From: Sycobia sp. Sy_11
Taxonomy: Eukaryota; Arthropoda; Insecta; Hymenoptera; Epichrysomallidae
Reading direction: 5' to 3'
Length of the DNA stretch: 64,000 bases
NCBI GenBank assembly: GCA_018907035.1
Contig: JACCIC010000205.1
Span: 635,001 to 699,000 of the forward strand
Position numbers and translations under genes: made by a program. This document shows positions 37,660-51,200 of the stretch, piece after piece; the first letter of the stretch is position 1, and every line of letters starts with the position of its first letter. The notes under the pieces were generated by a model. It was not told where the DNA came from. It did not search any database and worked only from the letters and a program-made list of their open reading frames with translations.

Positions 37660-39001
37660 TGATATTGCCCTTTTTTTAGAATGCTATAATTATATCAAGG
37701 CTGATTTCTCTGAATAAGGATAAAAATATGTTATTTAATTTTATAGCAAATTATCTGGATTTAATTCAAACGTTGATGTGATCTTAAGTCGAGTAGATAT
37801 TTTGTAAAATACGATTCTTGATCATAGACGTACGAACAATGGATTTGTTTATTTTTCTTTAATTTTTTACGCTTAGATTTAATATTAAATTTTATTTAAA
37901 CAATTAATTAGTAGATAAATGCATGAAACCTCCAGGCAGAATCATTAAAAGTTCATAATACGCTTTTCCTATAATGAGAAATAATTATGCACCTAATTTT
38001 CTACAAAATCTCTATGGAAAGATAAATCAATATTAATATGGTAAAACAGAACAGATAAGCAAAAAGATAGTTGCGTAAATAATTAAAATTGTATTGAGAT
38101 GATTTTTTTGGCACTTGTGATATGAAATACCAGCTAAAAAGTTGCGCGTAAGTTAATTTTCACCTCGTAAGATTTACACTGCCTCGCGTTTCGTTACTGG
38201 GATTAAAAGCCGTATACGCAAGGCGATATAAGCGAATTTCGCATACGCGAGTCGAACTGAAATGTAACCGCGATTTTGTAAGTATTTTTGCAAAAAGAAT
38301 TACGATTTTAATGATCAAATATGACAGAGAAGGTTTAAGGAATGCTTATGTTATTACATTCGAGAAAATAGGAGGCTAAATGAAGAACAATAAGAAGAAT
38401 AATTTCTATCTAATCGAAGTCAATTTCTATATTTAATATAATAATAATTTCTATAGATTTAAGTCATCCCGAATGCGTAGAAGAGATCGGAGTAACGTGA
38501 CTTTCTATATTTTTGCGATTGAACGAAGTATTCTCTTAAGGTACAGTAAGCAATACTAATGGAACAGAATGGGACGCATGTAGAAATGGAATTATGTTTA
38601 ACGATGATCGATCTTTCAAATTTCTCAAAAATTCAAACTCTACTGGATGAGAAAGGAGAGGGTTTCGCTCTCTATTCTCGTTTTACTTCTTGTTCGAGAA
38701 TAACGCGCGATAATGCGCCGATAAAAGATACTGTATTCATAAGTATAATAAAAATGAATTAATGTAATACGCATTATTATACGGCACGAGGGGAATTGAG
38801 ATGAGATTTAATGTGAGTTGTATAATCAATTATTAACTATTACGTAGATAATTATTGTAATCCATTACAGATCAATTATAAACTCGCCGATAATAAACAT
38901 ATGAGCGTATTGATAATTGTGCGAGAGACGCCCACTCGTTTCATATAAACATGTATAGAAATTGATAATTAGAGCTCAATATCTTGTTGAAGTTCTAATT
39001 C

Positions 39002-39054
<53 letters not shown>

Positions 39055-40640
39055 CCCGTCTCCCTTCATTCGCTATTTGCATCCATCTCTTCCTCACTTC
39101 TCTATCTTTCTTCCTCTAAAAAATAATATGTATACGTTTGTTTGATTAATTTAAAATAAAATCACTTTTTAATCGAGCCCCCTACATGGATAACATGCAT
39201 CTATTATACTTTAACGTCAAAAAGTATAAATTTAAATGTTTTTTTTTAAATCAGCAGCTAACATGCATTTTCAGCTTTACGCTCCCCCGTCTCTCGGGAG
39301 TAAAGCGCTACATTTATAAACAGTGTACTTAGCAGTAATATCTAGTATAGAATCAAATTTTCGTCACACTGTTATTCTCAGGGTTAATTGATGTTGCTTA
39401 ATTATTATTAGATTTCTTTATTTATCTGTTTAGGAATTTATCAACGCACGCGAATTAATAAATCTATAATATTAATCATCATAACAAGACTATGATTTCG
39501 TATAATTTGATTTTTAATAATATTAATTTGATCTTTGCGTTGTATAATGAAGAGCAGCATTAAATCCTTTTCCCCTCCGGCGAACTATTCAAAAATACGC
39601 GTACAAAAATCCCCAATCCGTTCTTTGTACGTGTATAAGTACTCTTTCAATAATACCTGGTTTTATTGACTTGGAATGTTCGCGCGTACGTGATAATCGA
39701 TATCTCAGTATCGGCATAATGAAAGAAAAATATTAGAAGATTTTTTTCTTCGACATTCTCTCAATTAACAAATGGAATCAATTACTGAAAATAATTCGAT
39801 TTCAATTTGATTTTCTTCCAGATCGGCGCATACTTTGTTTTTAGAGACGTATAAAATTTACATATATATTTGTACTAATTTTCGTTTTTATTGTAGATTC
39901 GCTGATAGTAAAAAAAATTCCATTTGAAGATGTACATTTAATATATCCAATATTAAATATATAATCCTTTGCATAATGCAAGAACGGAACTTTCCGTGGT
40001 GTTAGCCCGTCGACAGTTCACGCGATCGCAGCGTCGGGCCACCCGTGCCGCCGGCATACTGCCCAGGCGGTAAACTCTGTCCTCCCTGCCTTCTGATCAC
40101 ATTTTCTTTTGTTTTCATTTTAAACTACTAATGTAAGCGCGAATACAGTATATTGTTACTACACACACAGGCATGCGCGTATACACACGCGCGCGCGCGT
40201 GATCACACACACAAAATGTTGGTATGAAGCTGTCCAGGGGGTTTTGTAATATTTCAATATTCAAAATATATATATATATATATATAGATGAAAAAAACCA
40301 GGTTGATATAGTACTCATTTTAATAACAATATAAATTAACGAATGAAGAAAATTTTTTTTAAAAATCTAGAGGATTCAAAAAAAAATTTTACAAAATTTT
40401 TTCAGGCCCGTAACAAATTCTGGATCATAATTGGAATCCGGTTTCACAATAACCTAAAATCGTTCTGTAAACTGTGCATATTTATTTATTTAAAAAAATA
40501 ACAGAGATCATTTAACTTTAAAAAGTAAAATTATTTGCACCCGATTTATAATATATAACATTTATATATAAACTTTACTTAAATAATGCAGGATAGAGGC
40601 CACGCATTAGGGGGAGGAGCGGAAGTTGATTCTTCGTGCA

Positions 40641-40699
<59 letters not shown>

Positions 40700-40976
40700 C
40701 ATTAGCGGTTGCAGGAAGTTGATCCTTTTTTGTCGCGTGAGACATTTTACACCCGCGGCGAGACGACGGATTGGGTACAAGTGTCTGCGAGAGTGATTAT
40801 AATAATTAATTTTTACACTATTCTATCGTTGAACTATTTATACTATATAAGGTTTTGAAGAGCCAACGTAATATTATTGAATATTTGAATTTATTGACAG
40901 CTTATTGTGTTCGGAAAAAGTCTGAATTTTTTTAGCATCTAATGGTCTTGGATAATTTGGTTTATTAAAAAAAAAA
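37660..40976. other. intergenic, mostly AT-rich
   Basis: No gene recognised. (TC)n lies at 39007-39052, (CG)n-type sequence at 40185-40200, (TA)n at 40643-40695. A short GC-rich block at 39985-40090 stands out. On the minus strand it reads GGQSLPPGQYAGGTGGPTLR and on through SRELSTG to a stop, but lacks a pyrimidine-rich acceptor. Confidence 0.45.
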
Positions 40977-41245
40977 ACAAATTTTAGTTTTGTTTTATTT
41001 TATGCCGAAGTTTCGGATATCACTTTATTCAATTTTCACCCTCTTCTCAAGACAAACAATTCATTGAAAGGTGAAAAGTTCAAATATAAATAGTACGAAT
41101 GAACTATTAGTCAGTTATATGACTATTTATATTCGAACTTTTTACCTTTAATGGGATTTTTTGCTTTGAGAATGGATCAAATTAATCAAAATTAATGAAA
41201 ACGATATATACGTCGGCATAAAATAAAACTAAAACTGTATTTGTA
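40977..41245. repeat. long inverted repeat (foldback), arms about 120 bases
   Basis: The left arm 40977-41094 and the right arm 41122-41245 are reverse complements of each other with scattered mismatches and small indels, separated by 27 bases. Matching blocks include TTTTATTTTATGCCGA on the left versus the complement of TCGGCATAAAATAAAA at about 41212-41227, and AAGTTCAAATATAAATAGT versus ACTATTTATATTCGAACTT. A transcript would fold into a long hairpin. Confidence 0.85.
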
Positions 41246-41404
41246 GCAAATCAAATTATCCAGACGGTATCGGGACCTTTATAGGCTAAAAAAATTAGTA
41301 TTTTATAATACAGATAACGACTGTTCGACGGATCGGTGGCCCACCCAAGTGCAAAATGGTGACAAGGCTCCTCGGACGAAATTTCTATCTCTTTTTTAGT
41401 AATT

Positions 41405-41412
<8 letters not shown>

Positions 41413-41457
<45 letters not shown>
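41413..41457. repeat. (TA)n microsatellite
   Basis: TG then TA dinucleotides. Confidence 0.95.
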
Positions 41458-41461
<4 letters not shown>

Positions 41462-41913
41462 CATCGGACCCGAGTAGAAAGTTGAAACGCTTGACCTTGC
41501 GCATCCTCTCGCGGTCCATCGTCGTTCGTCTTAGGGCGCAGCGACACGCGCACGTGTTTACAGTAAAGTCAGGCACGCGAACACGCATTTTTTACCGGTC
41601 TTGAACCAACCGAATGACTACCAACCTCCCGATAGTCCCAATTCGTTCCGCGAGTCCCTCTGTTCCTGTACATCTATACAGAAGCGCGCATGCGCATACA
41701 ATTATGCACAGTGTGCCGTTAGCGCGTTCCTATACCTTGCGATCCGTTCTGGCGATGTACGCGCGCGCGCGCGCGCGCGTGCAGTCGCAGAGTCAGTATA
41801 AATATGATGTATGAGAGAAGAAAGAGGAAAAAAAAGGGAGACAGTGGGACGAGATGAGACCGGGGTTCTTTTGACTGAATCTTTCCGCCCAGGACTAACA
41901 GTCAAAGTATAAC

Positions 41914-41916
<3 letters not shown>
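41458..41916. other. GC-richer segment with (CG)n
   Basis: Contains (CG)n at about 41761-41779. The minus strand has a short Kozak-like start (MDRERMRKVKRFNFLLGSDG) that runs into the (TA)n; no support for a gene. Confidence 0.3.

Positions 41917-41955
<39 letters not shown>
41917..41955. repeat. (TA)n microsatellite
   Basis: Pure TA run. Confidence 0.95.
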
Positions 41956-41960
<5 letters not shown>

Positions 41961-42109
41961 GCACGTATACACTTCTAATACATGCGTGCGTGCATCCTCT
42001 CACCCTTAATACGAGCATCGGGGGTGTCGTATATACGTATATACAGCATGGGATGTTTACATAGGTATCGTTAACTGGCGCCGACACGACGATTTCCCGC
42101 GTTATTTTC

Positions 42110-42480
42110 ACCGCGTACAGATCGAGAGAGGGAGCGAGACACAGAGAGAGTGAGGGGGGTGGGGGAGCCGTTTAGGTGGCGCGAGCGGGGGCGTTTGCCC
42201 GGTTCGTTTCGGTGGGCGTGGATTTGGGGCGAGGGGGGGGGCTGGCTCGCGACACTTTACGAGCCCCGTACGCGGAAGAGGTGTATATGGCGGAGGGCCC
42301 TACCGCGGAGGTCGCGACCCGCGGCATATACATAGCGGCAACACGCGGAGCCGTGTAATTGTCCTCTTTTCTATACATATATACGTATATGTACGCGTAA
42401 CGTACGCGCATGGGAAAAAAAAATTACCGCTCGGCCGCGCCGGGAAGAGGGGCGATTAGGGGGAGGGGGAGGATGATTTG
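42110..42480. other. GC-rich island, function unknown
   Basis: Very G-rich on the plus strand (gaggggggg, ggggaggggg) with many CpG. ORFs of 60-80 codons overlap on both strands and resemble nothing I know. Candidate regulatory island about 5.7 kb beyond the 3' end of hand. Confidence 0.35.
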
Positions 42481-42752
42481 CAAGATGACATATATATGCG
42501 CATGGACATTTGGCCGTTACATCGTCGGCGTTTTTGTAGTGTATGTGATGTATTGATGGCTCTGGTGGGATTTTGTTTCCTTCTTCTTTCTCTTCTTTTT
42601 TTTGTTTTTTTTTTGTTTTTTTTTTTTTTGGAGAATCATATTATGCCAGACGGAATGGAAGAGTTAAAGTGGACGCGACGGGTGCAGTAGAAATATGAGA
42701 AAGTCGTCCGCGTTGGAGGAAATGCATTATAATCTAGTAGATGGGCACATAT

Positions 42753-42760
<8 letters not shown>

Positions 42761-42824
<64 letters not shown>
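42761..42824. repeat. (TA)n microsatellite
   Basis: One of the longest pure TA runs in the window (about 64 bases). Confidence 0.95.
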
Positions 42825-42827
<3 letters not shown>

Positions 42828-42829
42828 AA

Positions 42830-45826
42830 CGTCGACGTCGCAAATGCTCCGATATAATACTCGAATACAATATTTATTACTTATGTTCGCCGGTCTTTCA
42901 TATACATAAACTAAATTATTTAGTGAGCAAAATTTTTCGCTACTTGCCAGATGGACAAACGGTTTTAGTACAAATCAAGCGTTCTTCTCGCGCGGCAAAA
43001 TTAAAAAATCAACTTACAATAGTCGATATACGAGTGGTCCTTTTGTTATTTACTTATCAATGCATGTCCATAATAATTTATATATATATATATATAAACT
43101 TGTTTGAATTTGAATATAAGATACACTAGAACATATGAAAAAAAGCCTTATTGAATGATTTATGAACAATCATTAACATTTCGTCAAAAACTGAATAGCG
43201 TTCGATTATAGCGATTGAATGTCCATAAACCCGTTACTCGCGAACGTTTTCAACATTCATTGACCTTCATCACTGAAAAGTTATTAAAATATCTTCGTGT
43301 GACTATTTTTTTTTTTTTTTTTAAAGCGTGCGTTGCATTCCAATGTCATAATCTTTCATAGAATTTCATACGTGGATGAATTTAAATTAGCGCTGTATTA
43401 GAAAAAGGATATTATTAGGAAAAAATTAAAAAATCAAAATCAAATTGAATAGATCGTCGAAAAATTGTTGTCTATTTTAAAAATATTCATTTTCAACGCT
43501 GAATCATTGCAACTTATAATTGATCCCTCCTTTTATTCGCATCTATCCTACATACGGCCGCCGAGTTTCGCATGGATCGAGAATGTTTGAGAAAAAAAAG
43601 CACCTCTTTCGCGCGGTCTACGGCATCGCCCATGCGACGATCGGAGGATAAAGTCGAGCTTCAATTCGAACTTCAATGCGTATCAAAGTGCATCGTTCTG
43701 CGCTTTAGTTCGACACTTGGTGCTTTCTTAAGAGCCGATCGTAAACCATGTGGAGCCAATTCATATGGGGCGGGGGGATGGGGGAGGGCGATTTCGCCGA
43801 AAGAATACGACCACGAACTACGTGGGCGGTGGAAGTCTGTGCAATTCGTAAGATTTTTCTCGTTACATATTACATACCAAGGTACTTGCATTAAAATGTT
43901 CGCGCACCGTTGGTAAACTGGCCAAAAGTATGCAACGACTTGAGAATGTTATCATCACGTATGAGTGTCGATGTACAAAGATTACGCCCGCGAGGCTCTT
44001 TCGGATATCCATAATAATCAATAAAGCAGGTAAATTCGTGTGAAATTTGTTGGATTATCGATAATGACAAACCGTCCCCGCAATTGACTGGAATAGGCAA
44101 AAGCGTCTATAATATAAATAATTGTTTTTGGGTCCGAAAAATTTATAACGAAATTCTTACCGATAAATTGTATTGCTAAAAGGCGGGTAAAGGTATCTTT
44201 GCCCCTGTTGAATCTCGTAAGTTACGTCTGTAAATTGTACTTGGAAATTGCACTGCAGAAAAACCTACGTAGTTATACTTTTTTATCATCACAGCCGTTA
44301 TGCTTATATATTTGCGCTTAATTATCGTCTCATCTATAATCGCATTAATCACAAATTTGGCCTTGGCCATACTTTGAGCTTTAAAAAATCATTTTTTTTT
44401 CACGAAAACTTTACATATTACTGCAATTTAAGATACAAATATTCGCTTTTCTTTAGAATTTTCTAATTAAAAAATAATTGCATATTTCAACAAATAATTT
44501 ATACTTTTTGTCGTTCGTTGTAAGACAACTCGTTGTAAGACTGCTTCTGTTCTATTCTTATTACGAACATTTAACACCCACAGGCAGTAGATCTTTTTTT
44601 ATGTGAAAGGTATCAGTCTAGTTTTACGATAAAAGCAAAAATTCGTAGGTGAATGCGCGAAGTAGTTGATGTACGAGTAAAATAAGAATGGCGGAATGAG
44701 ACAAATGAAAAATTGTATTTATGCCGACTGTTCTGATGAAATTAATAAATATTTTTATCGGTCTTGCAGTCTTTATACTATAATATATTATACACAAAAT
44801 AACGACAGTCAGACAGACTTGCCCTGTTTATTATCACCCCCCGTCGAATCTGAAGTAGAACTTCTTACTAAAAATAAAAATCTAATAAAAATAATAAAAG
44901 TAAGTTATATTCTACGTTACTAAAGGACAAAGAAAGGAATGATAAAAGAAATATATTTATATATTGTGCAATTCTGTGCATCCGTTAAAAATATGCCGAA
45001 AAGTCGAAAGCAATGATCGGCGAAATTATAACCGGACGTAAACAGTCGTTAACTCCACGATCAATGAATGATAGCTTGCCAAGACAAAAAAAAAAAAAAA
45101 AACAAAACAAACAGTAAACTGAAGTCAACTGATATTTGAAAGATAAATCTTTGTCAAATCGTATAAATGTATAAATATAATTTTTAATTGCATAAAGCCC
45201 ATAAAACCAAATGAAGAATTTTAGTACTGATTGGGGTAAATTTTCTTGATGCTCAATGTTAATATTTATTATTCAAGTTTCGCAGATACATCAGCACACT
45301 TGATGAAAATACCCGACTTAATTATCAAATATCTATTTACTCTGTATGGTTATGATCGTAGCTCATAAATTATTGGTAAAAATGAGAACTGTTGCTTTCT
45401 ATACCTTGTATTTCTGATATTGCAGCCAATTTTAAGTAAATTATTATTATTGTGTTTTTTCTCTACATAAGCGACATGCCTTACGGTAGATATTCCTGTT
45501 TCAAACCGATATACTTTTGCCATTTTTTTAGAAATCGAAATTTGAATAAATTCTAAAGGCCTTCCATTAATTAAAAATTTTTTATTTATTTTCAATCAAA
45601 AAATATTTTAACAGATTTCTTAGAAAATAAAAAAAATTACGCGAGAGAGGAAAAGGGATTAAAAAAGGATAATAATTTAACTCTGCAGTTTAGCAACAAC
45701 TCCGTATAATAGAGAGATATAGATTAGAATTAAAAGATGGGCAAGAAATTTTTTATAAGAAGTAATATTTGTTAAAAATTTTTTTCCTTTTGATTCTAAT
45801 TATTATTAGTAACAAATTCGCGAACA

Positions 45827-45870
<44 letters not shown>

Positions 45871-46158
45871 CACATATATAGCAACTCATACAACTACAGA
45901 GTACGAGAAGAATAAAATATATGTTTTGATAGTCCATCAACGACTCTTCACTTGTCGGATTATGCTTGAGCGTATACGCGTATATACATTGAATATTATA
46001 TATAGACATACTAGTATATACATATATCAGTGCACAGCTTGATGTTAATCTCTTGAGAGCGACTCTCCGACATGCTGTCTACTTTGTTTCAATTTCTTAA
46101 ACAATCCTTAACATCGATATATTATGCTCGTGTACGCCTTTACTGATATACATGCGCG

Positions 46159-46200
<42 letters not shown>

Positions 46201-46544
46201 TCGGTCGAAATTGCGAATTTACTTTTATAAAAATTTATAATTAACAAAAATTGCTTGCGTTTATAATCGCCTGCAATAGGTATAAGTATTTGACCCTCCG
46301 AAGACTATTCGGCGGGAAACTGAAGCGCGAAGGGAAGACGCGCAACGCGGGTATATGAAGTGATCATAAGATCATACCAACGATTCTCCCTACCGACGAG
46401 TGTAAAGTCAATATTTAGATTTAATTCTGTAAGCCCAGTGATCCATTCGAACAGAAAGCACTGCTATGAAAAAAAAACTCAATGCAATTCACGAGTTCTT
46501 ATATTAAGTTTGTAACAAATCTTCTGGTTTTGATCAAATGCATA

Positions 46545-46594
<50 letters not shown>

Positions 46595-46775
46595 CATTTT
46601 TTGTGAAAAACTATTTTATTGAGCACAAACCTTTACATTATGAATGTCATTGCAAAGTTAATATAAATACTGAATATAGTTTTTTTGTTTTTTTATTATT
46701 TTTTTTCTTTTTCATAATAATATCATAAAAAATTTTATAAATTTAAAGAGACGTTGTGAAAGATGTTTCTTTTAC

Positions 46776-46816
<41 letters not shown>

Positions 46817-46908
46817 CAAAGAAATGTAATTCAGCAATCGATGAAAAAATTAATTTTTTTACACTTACGCGCCTATATGAATATGAAGGCATATATGAAA
46901 GACCCACG

Positions 46909-46963
<55 letters not shown>

Positions 46964-47860
46964 CTACTGACGCTTGAGAACTTTGGGAAACGCGGGACTC
47001 AAGAGGCTTCACTGTCTTACTTACATGACAAACACTTCAAGAGACGAAGACGGGGGGGGGGCTGAAGAAAGTGCATATACGCTCTCAATGATTTATTCAT
47101 CCTTCCTGCCAAAAGAAGAAGTCGGACTTTTTTTCCTCAACCAAGCTCAAATTTTTCTCATACATCTAATATATGATATTTTGTGTGTGTGTGAGCGCGT
47201 GTATGTTTGTATATATGTATACTTTTTATCTTTATCCTCGTGCAATATTGGATATGGACATATTAGGCGTCGAATCAAATAAGACAATAGATGGTATAGT
47301 TTGATTTCAAATTCTTATTTATTATTTATACGTATATTTTTTGTGGATTTGTTGATCGTAACTATATGGATTAACAATAATTTATGTATAAATTACATTT
47401 TTTTTTACAAAATTTATACAGATTTTTCTAAGCAAACTCGACGTAATGATGGATTTTATTAAGGATGGGCCAGTACGGTACATGGAGTACATTTCTTTCA
47501 TTGCTGCTTATTTTCTTTGGTATAAATATATTCCGTATATAAATGAAACAACTCAACGCTCTTTAAGATATAAGAAAGAGAAGTCGTATTTTATTTACAT
47601 GATATAGTCAGATTTTCTTTTTATAGAATATATATATAACCATTGAGATCGGTATGGCACGCATTCACAGTGATTTTATTTACAAAGCTCTTAGCGTATT
47701 AAAGCTGCAAGGTATATTTATATATAAAGTGTAAAAACTTAAAGTTTACAATCTACATGAAATGAATCATAAGCGTTGCTCATTTTTACAATCTATTTTC
47801 ATAAGTATATCGGCGTTAACCTCGTGAGTGAGAATTGCCTTTTTTCTCGTCATAATATAT
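42830..47860. other. intergenic, AT-rich, microsatellite-dense
   Basis: No gene recognised. Microsatellites: (TA)n 45829-45869, 46548-46592, 46779-46814 and 46911-46962; (CG)n(CA)n 46153-46197. A slightly GC-richer segment at 43555-43910 carries a 114-codon ORF without recognisable similarity. Confidence 0.5.
44706..44795 (+). repeat. interspersed repeat tail, copy B
   Basis: Shares GTATTTATGCCGACTGTT...ATTAATAAATA with 23385-23432 and TATCGGTCTTGCAGTCTTTA with 56930-56949. It probably marks the 3' tail of one transposon family. Confidence 0.6.
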
Positions 47861-47869
47861 ATTTTTTAT

Positions 47870-48219
47870 ACATGTATATATATTATTCGCCTCCATTTCC
47901 CATACAGTGAATATCGCTTTACAAGCGATTCGCGCGTGCGCAATATCTCCGCTCGCGGAGCATCTTCGCCGTAACGTAATGTATGTATAAACAACGCTCG
48001 TCCATCGAATTTTCTTCTTTTTTTTTTTTTTTCAGCGCGAGCTTCCCAAATCATTATTGCGCGCACTGTGCTTTGGCAAAAGATCCCGTCCACGAGACCG
48101 ACATGCGCGGTGTATTCATAATACGCCTGTCGCGCGTATTCTACGATCCCGTGGTACAATAATACGTTAATGTGTATATGATCCCGAATTTTCGAGACCG
48201 CGACGCAGTTGGGACGCCT
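47870..48219 (-). other. probable hand 3' UTR
   Basis: Follows the hand stop codon at 48220-48222. GC-richer than the flanks and without splice sites I need; it ends in AT-rich sequence near 47870. The overlapping 97-codon minus-strand ORF is not in frame with hand and looks non-coding. Confidence 0.35.
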
Positions 48220-51200
48220 CTATTGCAGTTGGCCGGCGGGCTCGTGCTTCAGTTCGAGGGCCCACATGTGCTGCGGCCAGCCTGTACGGCCCTTGGTCTT
48301 GGTCGCCTCCTCCGGATGATGATGCAGCCCGATCGCGCGCGCGACCACGTCGCTCTGAAACACAGATATCAATTATGCGCCCGTAATCGGAATTTTTTTT
48401 TCGTCTTTGTTTTGGTTCATCATTTTCCAACCCCGTTGATATTTATGGTTCATCCTTCGGTAAGATTAGATCGGTCCGGCATGTGCATGCGCGTGGCAGG
48501 GTAAAAAGCGATCGCGATAATTTTCACACGAAGTCGATACGTAGTTTCGATTCGAGGTATTATACTGTAGTTTTTTTACGTGTGACATGTGCAGGATTAG
48601 ATTTTGTGGGATAAATGAGATACATATACTGACTGTAGGTTCGTTAAACCCCTCGTACGAGACTCAAACTTTTGTGATGTCAGAGTGCAAACATTATTTT
48701 TAGCTATGTAGTAACGATTCGCCAAAGTCTCGAAAGTGTATATGTGTTCTTGTTGATTTGCAAAATTTGAAATGCGTCGGGCTTTTCGTCGCGACTGCTT
48801 GGAAGGGTGGAAGTTTCCGAAGGGGGCGTCGATGTATTACATAATCTATCATATACATTTTACGATTTGTACAGTTATTTGTCATTTGCTTAGAAGATAG
48901 ATTTTCTTTTTTTTCTTTTTTTAAAGAGAAGAAAATTTGGAAGAAGTTTTTCCAATTAACCGATTATCGTATTATACGTTCATAATTATAACATTTTAAT
49001 GCTTAAAAATTGAAATCTTCTTAACTATAATTGATAAATTCAATTGTCGCTACAACTTTAAAGCTACTTTCACATTTTATACCCCCCAAAAAAGTATTAT
49101 TAAATTGGATAAAAGAAACGTTTACGAACCATCGATTGCTACTTCCAAGGACAACATGATCTGACAATTAGTAGTTAGCGTACAAATTTTTTCTTTCAAT
49201 TTCAATAATCTTATCTTTTTTTTTAATTTAAATTTAATATTCAATCCTGCAGAGCGCTAGCGACATTTGAACGATTCAGAACGAACAAAGAGAAATTGTT
49301 AAGAAGTGTTCACGCATTGCGACAAGAATATCCGAAAGATAGTGAACACATTTGGGTGCTTCCGCAGAAACGATTCAGCAATTCCGCGCTTAACTTGGCT
49401 TAATCAATAAACTAGAGGATTTGATACCAGTACAAGAAGAATTAGAACAGAGCTAGTTAAAAACTGTCGTTGTTTACTTGATACGTTTGCGTTATACGTT
49501 ATTGTAAGACTATGCGTCAAAGGAAGTTTAAGTAGGAAGATGATCCACAATATTGTTCATGAAATATTTACAACGTACATGCTAATTTGATCTAAATGTT
49601 TTAAGAAATTTTTTAATAATCTAACTGAACTTTGCCAAATGCTGGATATTTTTCCTAATGGGTTACAAATATTTTAGTCAGAACACTTAACATTTAAATA
49701 TCATGACCAAATAAACTGTTTTATTACACCGCGATCGATCGGTATAAAATTTTATTTGACATTTGGTAAATATAGAGAAAAGAAGAAAATATTATGACCA
49801 TCAGAATAAACTATGCTTAATACCATTGGCATTGGTCTTTAAAAAATATCTAGAACTTTCAAATATATTTGCTATTATTACAAAAATATTGAACAATTTA
49901 ATCTTAATAAAAACATTGTATCATTTTTTCAAAGAATTTTCTAGAAATCCACTTGGATCCCGTAAATGTATAAATAAAATTTGCGCTTCTTATTGTTCCA
50001 TTTTGGCAGTACCTGACAATATTTCTAGCATATTAGAAAATATTATCTTAGTGCAATTCAATTCTTATGAAGATCATAAACTTCTAGGAAATCAAAAAAT
50101 CTTCAATCACGTTGTAGATCAATTTAACGGTTTAGAACAGAATGGTATAATTCTTAATATTGATGGTTTGGTAATAAATATATATATATTTTATTCTTGC
50201 GTTTATAGCAGACGATCATTTAGGACTAAATATGATATTGGAATTTAGTAGAAGTTTTAAGGCAACTCATCGTTGTAGAATCTGTATGGTATCAAAATCT
50301 GATTTGAAAAACCGTAAAAATATTAGGAACTGATAGTGACAACTAAATAGAACATTGTCAACAAAAAGTTTTGGAGTTCAAGAAAAATCAATATTTAATA
50401 ACAGTCCTAATTATAATGTTTGTGAAATTATTTCTGTAGACGTAATACATAATTTAGTTGAGGGAGTTTGTAGATACAATGTAGTAAAAATGAATGTTGA
50501 ACCATGTGATAAATTCAAATTACATAAATATAGATCTTAATGAAGTTAAATGGTAGAATAAAATGACATAATAGCGTATCACCAGATAAAAATATTCAAA
50601 AAATACCAATAGATTCCGAGAGTTATGAATAATATCGATAGGATAGGATATCTTATACTTAGAAGCGAAAAGTTTAGAAATTATATTTAATTACGACGAT
50701 CAATTTTGCGCATTTGAAGTACAAAAATCATCGATGGAGGATATGTAAATAAGAAGGATTTTGACAAGTATCAAATTTATAAAATTCAAATAATGTCAGA
50801 TTCAAAATTATATATTATATATCATAAATCATTATACTCAAAGTGAATTCAATGCAATAATTCTTAAAACGTTTAAAACTGTCTCCAATATTTTTTATTA
50901 TTTGTTCCAGAAGTATAATTTTTTTATCATTCTTCTAATTAGCATCACAATTTTGTTGTCATTTCATATTTATGTAATTTAATTTTAAGGATTTTATATT
51001 GTCTAGATGTTTGTCTTTTTTGAAATGTATTTAATAATAAGAAAATAGTTTAAAATAAAAAATATTATTTAAAGTAAAAAATGTAACGTTTATCGTATTA
51101 AAATGAAAGAACTAATATACAAAATCAAAGGAATTATTTACTTAATTTGAATAATAAGCAAATTGTAATTGAACATAAAAATAAAAAATAAAAATTGATT

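Noticed and set aside
42695..43129. 144-codon ORF with IYIYIY
   Set aside because: Carried by the (TA)n run; the rest has no coding character.
43572..43916. 114-codon ORF
   Set aside because: No recognisable domain, no partner exons; antisense ORF of similar quality.
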